A stretch of 47,446 bases of DNA, from positions 1 to 47,446 of the forward strand of contig JAJUHJ010000011.1 of NCBI GenBank assembly GCA_029279965.1, written 5' to 3'. Below are positions 42,912 to 47,446 of the stretch, piece by piece. The translations under genes were made by a program, and so were the position numbers. The stretch comes from Phyllobacteriaceae bacterium. GTDB lineage: Bacteria > Pseudomonadota > Alphaproteobacteria > Rhizobiales > Rhizobiaceae. Below the pieces are notes generated by a model. The model saw only the letters and a program-made list of their open reading frames with translations, did not search any database and had not been told where the DNA came from. How positions within the stretch are numbered: the stretch's first letter is position 1; each line of letters opens with the position of its first letter.

Positions 42912-43961
42912 ATGACCATCCGCAATCACTTGATGACGACAACCGCAGCGGCAGTTATGGCGTTCGGCTGTCTTGCCACACAGCCGGGCTATGCGGATGA
43001 GGCAACCGGCACGGGTTTGGCACCAGTCGACATCGTTCGTTCCGCGACAGATCTGCCCGGAGCGCTTGGCGAACGGGGGCCACAGACCGTCCGGGTCAAT
43101 CTTGAGACCGTCGAGGTCGTCGGTGCGCTGGCAGATGGCACCACCTACAATTACTGGACTTTCAACGGAAAGGTGCCTGGCCCCTTTGTTAGGGTGCGCG
43201 TCGGGGACACGGTAGAGGTGCTGCTGGAGAACCATGAGCACAGCATGGCCATGCACAACGTGGATTTTCACGCAGTGACAGGTCTTCATGGCGGCGGGCA
43301 AGCAACTCTCGCAGCCCCCGGAGAGGAGAAGGGGTTCACCTTCAAGGCGCTCCAGCCCGGCCTCTACGTCTATCACTGCGCCGTCGGCCCCGCCGCCCAG
43401 CATATCGCCAATGGCATGTATGGCATGATCCTGGTCGAACCGGAGGGCGGTCTGCCGCCGGTGGACCGCGAGTTCTATGTCATGCAGGGGGAACTCTACA
43501 CCGAGGAGGCTTTCGGCACGAGCGGCATGCTGACGGAAAGCTATGACAAGTTGATGAACGAGCAACCGGAATATTACGTTTTCAACGGTGCTGCCGAGGC
43601 GTTGACCGGTGACAATGCGCTCAAGGCAAAGGTGGGCGAGACCATCCGCATCTATTTCGGCGTGGGCGGGCCCAACAAGACCTCCAGCTTCCATATGATC
43701 GGCGAGATCTTCGACACCGTCTACAATCTCGGCTCGCTCACCGGCGACCCGCTGCCCGATGTGCAGACCATCACCGTACCGCCGGGAGGCGCTGCCGCCG
43801 TCGACATCAAGCTCGACGTGCCCGGTGAATATCTGCTGGTCGACCATGCCTTGTCGCGCGTCATGCGGGGTCTTGTCGGGACCCTGATTGTAGAGGGCGA
43901 GGAACAGCCGGACATCTTCCGCGAAGGGGTTGAGGAGAGACTTGGGCTGGCCGTCTACTGA
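42912..43961 (+). CDS. nirK: Copper-containing nitrite reductase, class II
   Basis: Periplasmic enzyme that reduces nitrite to nitric oxide (349 aa). A signal peptide is seen (about 1-28, ending GYADE). Type 1 copper ligands are His115, Cys156, His164 and Met169. Type 2 copper ligands include His120 and His155, and the active-site Asp118 is in HNVDFH. The later active-site His lies in SSFHMIGEIFDTVY and the last type 2 His in LLVDHALSR. The run YVYHCAVGPAAQHIANGMYG marks the AniA-like class II. AGGA lies 7 nt before the ATG. It is followed by nnrS and preceded by an Fnr-type site; pseudoazurin encoded at 45716 is the likely electron donor. Confidence 0.96.
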   Translation: MTIRNHLMTTTAAAVMAFGCLATQPGYADEATGTGLAPVDIVRSATDLPGALGERGPQTVRVNLETVEVVGALADGTTYNYWTFNGKVPGPFVRVRVGDTVEVLLENHEHSMAMHNVDFHAVTGLHGGGQATLAAPGEEKGFTFKALQPGLYVYHCAVGPAAQHIANGMYGMILVEPEGGLPPVDREFYVMQGELYTEEAFGTSGMLTESYDKLMNEQPEYYVFNGAAEALTGDNALKAKVGETIRIYFGVGGPNKTSSFHMIGEIFDTVYNLGSLTGDPLPDVQTITVPPGGAAAVDIKLDVPGEYLLVDHALSRVMRGLVGTLIVEGEEQPDIFREGVEERLGLAVY

Positions 43962-43980
43962 CCTTTCGCAGATACCTAAC

Positions 43981-44004
43981 AGGCCCGCCCATGCTGGCGG
44001 GCCT
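43981..44004 (+). terminator. Hairpin between nirK and nnrS
   Basis: AGGCCCGCC (43981-43989) pairs perfectly with GGCGGGCCT (43996-44004) around a 6-nt loop, followed by CAAGCTTTT. The T-run is weak, so it may attenuate rather than stop transcription and lower nnrS relative to nirK. It also makes an ATG at 43991 in its loop an unlikely nnrS start. Confidence 0.65.
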
Positions 44005-44023
44005 CAAGCTTTTGGAGACATCC

Positions 44024-45262
44024 ATGGACCCTGTCGTCTCGCCCGAAGATCGTTCGGTGCCCAGGCGCCGGATTCGGGAGGGTGATCATTCCCGTGACGG
44101 CCGCGGCCGCATTCGCAACGGGCTGCCTGTTCTGCATTACGGCTTCCGCCCGTTTTTCCTGCTCGCCGGTTTTCATGCCGGCATCATGGTTGGCTTGTGG
44201 CTGTGGCTGTACTTGACTGGTGCGGCGCTGCCCGGTCCGTTCTCACCGCTTGCCTGGCATGTGCATGAGATGCTCTTCGGTTATCTCGCCGCGACGATTG
44301 CCGGGTTTATCCTCACCGCCGTGCCGAATTGGACGGGGCGCCTGCCGCTCAGCGGCCTGCCGCTTGCCGGCCTCGTCCTTTTATGGCTTGCCGGCCGCGC
44401 CGCAACTGGCCTCGTTCCGAACCCGCTTTTTGCAGCGATCATCGATCTGTCGTTCCCTGTCGTGCTGGCTGCCGCGATCTGGCAGGAGATCGTTGCTGGG
44501 CGAAACTGGCGCAACGCGCCGGTCGCGGTGATGCTTACCCTGTTCGGCGTCGCAAACGGCTTGCATCATGCAGAGGCCGCAGGGCTGGTGCCGGATGGAT
44601 GGGCGACGCGCCTGGCGCTTGCCATCGCCGCAATGCTGATTGCGCTCATCGGCGGGCGTATCGTGCCAAGCTTCACAAGGAACTGGCTGGTGAAGCGCGG
44701 CGAGACGAAATTGCCTGCCTCATTCGGCATTCCCGACAAAGCAGCGCTCCTCGCAACAGCGCTCGCGCTCGTCGGCTGGCTCTTTGCTCCCGCTCAGCTT
44801 CTGACCGGCAGCGGTCTCATTGCTGCAGGGGCGCTCCTGCTCCTGCGCCTGTCTCGGTGGCGTGGCTGGAGAACCCGAAGGGAAGCGATCCTGTTCATTC
44901 TTCACGTCGGATATGCGTGGCTGGCCATCTCCCTGATCATGTTGGGCGCGAGCATCTTGCTACCGGAAACCATAGCCACAAGCGCCGCCATCCACACATT
45001 GACCGCCGGAGCCATTGCAACGATGACGCTGGCCGTCATGACTCGCGCAAGCCTCGGCCATACGGGCCGCACAATCCAGGCCGATGGCTGGATCGTGTCG
45101 ATCTATCTGCTGGTCAATTTTGGTGCGGCACTGCGTGTTCTTGCGCCATTCAGTGCGGAGGACTACGTCATGCTGCTTGCCACCGGGGGCGCGTTATGGA
45201 GCGGCGCGTTTGTGCTGTTTGTGCTGCGCTTCTGGCGCGTTTTGACAGGTCCGCGCGTTTGA
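44024..45262 (+). CDS. nnrS: NnrS family membrane protein
   Basis: Polytopic inner-membrane protein (412 aa) of the NnrS family, linked to nitric oxide resistance and denitrification; characterised members are heme- and copper-containing proteins that lower nitrosative stress. Family features are LHYGFRPFFLLAGFHAG, WHVHEMLFGYLAATIAGF, GRIVPSFTRNW and IHTLTAGAIATMTLAVMTRASLGHTG, with about 12 hydrophobic segments. The ATG at 44024 has GGAG 6 nt upstream. It follows nirK on the same strand across a hairpin and is probably coexpressed with it. Confidence 0.94.
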   Translation: MDPVVSPEDRSVPRRRIREGDHSRDGRGRIRNGLPVLHYGFRPFFLLAGFHAGIMVGLWLWLYLTGAALPGPFSPLAWHVHEMLFGYLAATIAGFILTAVPNWTGRLPLSGLPLAGLVLLWLAGRAATGLVPNPLFAAIIDLSFPVVLAAAIWQEIVAGRNWRNAPVAVMLTLFGVANGLHHAEAAGLVPDGWATRLALAIAAMLIALIGGRIVPSFTRNWLVKRGETKLPASFGIPDKAALLATALALVGWLFAPAQLLTGSGLIAAGALLLLRLSRWRGWRTRREAILFILHVGYAWLAISLIMLGASILLPETIATSAAIHTLTAGAIATMTLAVMTRASLGHTGRTIQADGWIVSIYLLVNFGAALRVLAPFSAEDYVMLLATGGALWSGAFVLFVLRFWRVLTGPRV

Positions 45263-45282
45263 AAGCCAGTGCGTTGCTGGAC

Positions 45283-45312
45283 AAAAAATGCAGCGCCGCC
45301 TCGAGGCGGCGC
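45283..45312 (-). terminator. Rho-independent terminator with a 20-bp perfect palindrome
   Basis: GCGCCGCCTC and GAGGCGGCGC (45293-45312) are perfectly complementary. On the minus strand the stem is followed, after 4 nt, by TTTTTT (45288-45283). It fits as terminator of the small minus-strand gene ending at 45327 and can also stop nnrS read-through as a plain hairpin. Confidence 0.8.
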
Positions 45313-45326
45313 CTCGTTATCGAGGT

Positions 45327-45545
45327 TTATTCCCCAAGGTGCCGGCGCGCGGCGCCCAGCCAATCCTCCATAAGCCGCCTATCTTCCTTCGAAAAGGATG
45401 CTCGCCGGACAAGGTCAGCCCAACTGTCATTCGGGTGAGTACGATTGTAGTGCTTTTCCGCCCACTCCCGCAGGGCATCGTCACGGACAGCCCGTTCCCC
45501 AGGGCGCTCCCCGATCTGCCCGCCAGCGTAAGTTTCCAGAAACAT
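45327..45545 (-). CDS. Small conserved hypothetical protein
   Basis: A 72-aa soluble, charged protein starting MFLETYAGGQIGERPGERAV, with helical sequence such as AEKHYNRTHPNDSWADLVRR and a C-terminal EDRRLMEDWLGAARRHL. No family is recognised. ATG 45545 is set by GGAGG 5 nt upstream. The following gene-end terminator at 45283-45312 supports that it is a real transcribed unit. It lies between nnrS and the pseudoazurin gene; any role in nitrogen-oxide metabolism is only suggested by position. Confidence 0.65.
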   Translation of the reverse strand: MFLETYAGGQIGERPGERAVRDDALREWAEKHYNRTHPNDSWADLVRRASFSKEDRRLMEDWLGAARRHLGE

Positions 45546-45668
45546 GCCTGCCTCCGACAAACGTTAGCGCGCCGTGCGCCTTTCCGGACGCACAGGGGCG
45601 CGCCATCTCATTGAATCTACGCATCGTGCTTTCCGGAAATCGATTCAGATTTTCGGGCCGATGCTGTC

Positions 45669-45691
45669 GGGCGGCCAGAGATCAGCCGCCC
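45669..45691 (-). terminator. Possible hairpin after the pseudoazurin gene
   Basis: GGGCGGC (45669-45675) pairs with GCCGCCC (45685-45691) around a 9-nt loop, 25 nt past the pseudoazurin stop. No T-run follows, so it is a weak candidate. Confidence 0.35.
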
Positions 45692-45715
45692 TGTTGCTCG
45701 TCACGTCCGATATAT

Positions 45716-46165
45716 CTAGTTTGCCGCGACGGCCTGCCCAATGAGCGCTTCAAAGGCGCCTTTCGCCTTGCCAGGATGTTTTACCGCTTGCGCCGCAGCG
45801 GCATTGACGGGCGCGCCAACGCTGATGACCGCTACCATGCCCATTCCGTAATGTGGCGCACATTTGATGCCGTAAACGCCTTCCATCTCAACGGTATAGG
45901 CAATTTCCTCATTGATCTTGCCCTTGAATGCTTCCGCACCGTCGGGAAGCATGCCCTTGATCGTTTCGGCATTGTGGCCCTTGTCGGTGGCGATGAAGCG
46001 GATCGTGTCGCCCGGCTGAGCTGAGATGAAGGCCGGCTCGAACACCATCATCCCCTTCTCGCCCTTGTTGAGCATCCGAATCTCGTGATCGGCTGCCTGT
46101 GCGGCACCGGCGGTCCCGGCCGCCATGAGGGCGGCGATGGCCATTCTTGCGAAGATCAGTTTCAT
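45716..46165 (-). CDS. Pseudoazurin (blue copper protein)
   Basis: Periplasmic type 1 copper electron carrier of 149 aa. A signal peptide is seen (about 1-25, ending AAQAADHE). The copper ligands are His64 (KGHNAET), Cys102, His105 and Met110 in CAPHYGMGM, exactly as in pseudoazurins. It is the usual electron donor to NirK, encoded 1.8 kb away. The upstream region contains an Fnr-type dyad centred 80 nt before the ATG and shared with the divergent Crp/Fnr gene. Length and mature size fit the family. Confidence 0.95.
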   Translation of the reverse strand: MKLIFARMAIAALMAAGTAGAAQAADHEIRMLNKGEKGMMVFEPAFISAQPGDTIRFIATDKGHNAETIKGMLPDGAEAFKGKINEEIAYTVEMEGVYGIKCAPHYGMGMVAVISVGAPVNAAAAQAVKHPGKAKGAFEALIGQAVAAN

Positions 46166-46237
46166 TCATCCAGTCCTTTTCTGCGTGCGACGTCGAATGC
46201 CGCTGCAGATGAACTAGAATCAAAAGGACCTGCGCTC

Positions 46238-46253
46238 TTTGCGCCACCTCAAA
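46238..46253. promoter_or_regulatory. Fnr/NnrR-type site between pseudoazurin and the Crp/Fnr gene
   Basis: TTTG-CGCCACCT-CAAA again has TTG-N8-CAA spacing. It lies 80 nt from the pseudoazurin ATG and 58 nt from the GTG of the divergent regulator, so it could serve either gene, including autoregulation. Confidence 0.65.
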
Positions 46254-46303
46254 CAACAGATAGAACGTTTCAGATTGCGCCGACAGGAAGACAGGAGCAT
46301 AGC

Positions 46304-47005
46304 GTGCCTGAACTTGATGGTTCCTTGATTGCTGGTCTGCCCCTCTTTTCCGCCATGAGCAAAAAGGAACTCGATTTCCTCCTCTGCCGTGCCCGCTCTG
46401 CGCGCTATCCGAAAGATCTGGCGATATTCGAACAGGATGGCAATGCTGATGCTTTCTTTCTCCTGCTGGACGGCCATATCCGGGTCGTCCGCCTCAACGA
46501 GGATGGGGAGCAGGTGATTGCGCGTTATATCAACCCGGGGGAGTTGTTCGGCATTGCGGTTGCGATGGGACGTGCCACCTATCCGGCAAGCGCAATCGCC
46601 GCTGTGGACTGTGTCGCACTTGCCTGGCCCAACGAAGCATGGCCCGATCTTACAGCCCGCGTTCCACAATTTGCCTCCGGCGCCTATCGGACAATCGGCG
46701 AAAGGCTGCAGGAGACGCAGGACCAGGTCATGCAAATGTCCACCGAACAGGTGGAACAGCGCGTTGCACACACGCTGTTGCGGCTCGTCCAGCAATCAGG
46801 GCGCAAGACGGCGGAAGGCATCGAGATCGACTTTCCGATTACACGCCAGGACATCGCCGAGATGACCGGTACCACGCTTCACACGGTTAGCCGGCTTCTC
46901 AGCGCATGGGAGGACATGGGGTTGGTGCGTGGGGGACGGCAAAGGGTGATCGTGACCGATGCGCACAATCTGATGCTGATAGCGGAGCACCGTCGCAAAC
47001 GATAA
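46304..47005 (+). CDS. Crp/Fnr family regulator (Dnr/NnrR-like)
   Basis: A 233-aa transcription regulator. The N-terminal cyclic-nucleotide-binding-type sensor domain is at about 10-125 (FEQDGNADAFFLLLDGHIRVVRL, INPGELFGIAVAMG). A dimer helix follows, then a winged helix-turn-helix at about 165-225 with ITRQDIAEMTGTTLHTVSRLLSAWE. No N-terminal Cys cluster for a [4Fe-4S] centre is seen, so it is not a classical FNR oxygen sensor; NO sensing as in Dnr/NnrR is the likely alternative. The GTG start has AGGAG 6 nt upstream; longer frames run through the intergenic dyad. It probably acts on the three TTG-N8-CAA sites nearby. Confidence 0.9.
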   Translation: MPELDGSLIAGLPLFSAMSKKELDFLLCRARSARYPKDLAIFEQDGNADAFFLLLDGHIRVVRLNEDGEQVIARYINPGELFGIAVAMGRATYPASAIAAVDCVALAWPNEAWPDLTARVPQFASGAYRTIGERLQETQDQVMQMSTEQVEQRVAHTLLRLVQQSGRKTAEGIEIDFPITRQDIAEMTGTTLHTVSRLLSAWEDMGLVRGGRQRVIVTDAHNLMLIAEHRRKR

Positions 47006-47215
47006 TTACGGATCTCCCGATACCTTCTCGACGAGGTCCCGCAACACCTCTTCTTCGCATATTTCGTGGGCCTGACAGGCTTCGCGCAAGGTGTGAAACC
47101 TTCCGATCGGGCAGCCGACGCACAGCATGCCGTGGCCGATCACGACAGGGATCGTGGACGGCCATCGGCGCATGATTGCATCGATCGTCATGTCCGATTC
47201 CAGCTTGGCATGCAT
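47006..47215 (-). CDS. DUF1858 domain protein (redox-disulfide type)
   Basis: A 69-aa protein made almost wholly of a DUF1858 domain, also called the hybrid-cluster-protein-associated redox disulfide domain. MTIDAIMRRWPSTIPVVIGHG precedes the paired cysteines in MLCVGCPIGRFHTLREAC. The CVGC pair is a likely redox disulfide or metal site. ATG 47215 is chosen because GGAG lies 8 nt upstream. It ends directly beside the Crp/Fnr stop. Such small proteins are common next to nitrogen-oxide genes, and an Fnr-type site lies upstream. Confidence 0.85.
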   Translation of the reverse strand: MHAKLESDMTIDAIMRRWPSTIPVVIGHGMLCVGCPIGRFHTLREACQAHEICEEEVLRDLVEKVSGDP

Positions 47216-47270
47216 CGTCTTTTCTCCGGCGGCAATGACAAACCGTCGCACCTTCCCGGAGAGTTTTCCT

Positions 47271-47284
47271 TGCTGCTGCGCAAA
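47271..47284 (-). promoter_or_regulatory. Fnr/NnrR-type site upstream of the DUF1858 gene
   Basis: TTG-CTGCTGCG-CAA, centred 62 nt before the DUF1858 ATG. Read on the minus strand it is TTTGC-GCAGCA-GCAAG, close to a symmetrical TTTGC/GCAAA site. Confidence 0.55.
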
Positions 47285-47288
47285 CAAG

Positions 47289-47315
47289 TCGCACCTTTTC
47301 GCACCAGGTGCGACA
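47289..47315. promoter_or_regulatory. Inverted repeat GTCGCACC-N11-GGTGCGAC
   Basis: Perfect 8-bp arms (47289-47296 and 47308-47315), with an extra CGCACC copy in the spacer. It may be an operator in the divergent promoter region. Confidence 0.45.
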
Positions 47316-47348
47316 TCTCTTCCATTGCCGCTTCAAACCGGCAAATCT

Positions 47349-47373
47349 AAAGTGGCATCAAATTTACCACTTT
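47349..47373. promoter_or_regulatory. Inverted repeat AAAGTGG-N11-CCACTTT
   Basis: Perfect 7-bp arms (47349-47355 and 47367-47373), just 9 nt before the ATG at 47383. Its position between promoter and start suits a repressor site. Confidence 0.5.
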
Positions 47374-47382
47374 GGATTCGCT

Positions 47383-47446
47383 ATGAGCAATTTCCGCATC
47401 GAAGCGGCACGGCCGAAGCCTGAGGAGCCTCTTGCCGACAAGAACG
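47383..47446 (+). CDS. Start of a gene running past the window edge
   Basis: ATG 47383 opens a frame (MSNFRIEAARPKPEEPLADK) that stays open to the last base. Only 21 codons are visible, so the product cannot be named. It is divergent from the DUF1858 gene, and its position suggests a further member of the nitrogen-oxide module. Confidence 0.5.
   Translation, partial: MSNFRIEAARPKPEEPLADKN

Overview
The window is GC-rich, densely coded bacterial DNA that looks like the chromosome of an alphaproteobacterium, probably of the order Hyphomicrobiales. The evidence is a GAAC-N7-GAAC LexA box, an sRNA with three CCUCCUCCC loops of the kind known from Rhizobiales and Rhodobacter, a class II NirK with pseudoazurin, and many solute transporters. 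No rRNA, tRNA, CRISPR array, insertion sequence or phage gene was seen. Genus cannot be fixed from this sequence alone.

Layout. 1-5031 (+): the 3' part of a fused TRAP permease, an IclR regulator, an ACMSD-type amidohydrolase and an aldehyde dehydrogenase, which together look like uptake and catabolism of an organic acid. 5071-8224 (-): an exported rhodanese, a YeeE/YedE-like sulfur transporter, a Cys/Pro/Ala peptide and a His-rich conserved protein; the last three overlap by 4 nt. 8528-13487: a lipoprotein, a CopA copper ATPase behind a CueR-type promoter, a ChrA chromate transporter and a CueR regulator. 13650-18833 (+): an AraC regulator, then a triheme cytochrome c, a [2Fe-2S] subunit and a molybdenum subunit forming a periplasmic aldehyde/N-heterocycle-type dehydrogenase. 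18889-24856: an oligopeptide-type ABC transporter (two permeases and two ATPases on -, a regulator and a binding protein on +). 24950-27227 (-): an aldo/keto reductase and a SAF-domain oxidoreductase.

27405-27536 (+) holds an intergenic sRNA with three hairpins, each exposing an anti-Shine-Dalgarno loop. 27579-33994 (+): two GH13 enzymes (the second with altered signature residues), an SDR, a membrane-anchored SRPBCC protein and a zinc alcohol dehydrogenase. 34158-36155 (-): a BapA-like surface protein with a 239-residue Asp-Ala tract. 36510-38379 (+): a LexA box followed by a radical SAM gene joined by deletion to a 5'-truncated DUF4130-UdgX gene. Then a DUF423 protein and, on -, a glycine-rich autotransporter.

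42836-47446 is a nitrogen-oxide module: NirK, NnrS, pseudoazurin, a Crp/Fnr (Dnr/NnrR-like) regulator, a DUF1858 redox protein and the start of one more gene. Three TTG-N8-CAA dyads lie 60-80 nt upstream of nirK, the pseudoazurin gene and the DUF1858 gene, so the local Fnr-type regulator probably controls them together. Pseudoazurin is the likely electron donor to NirK. No nitric oxide reductase is in view.
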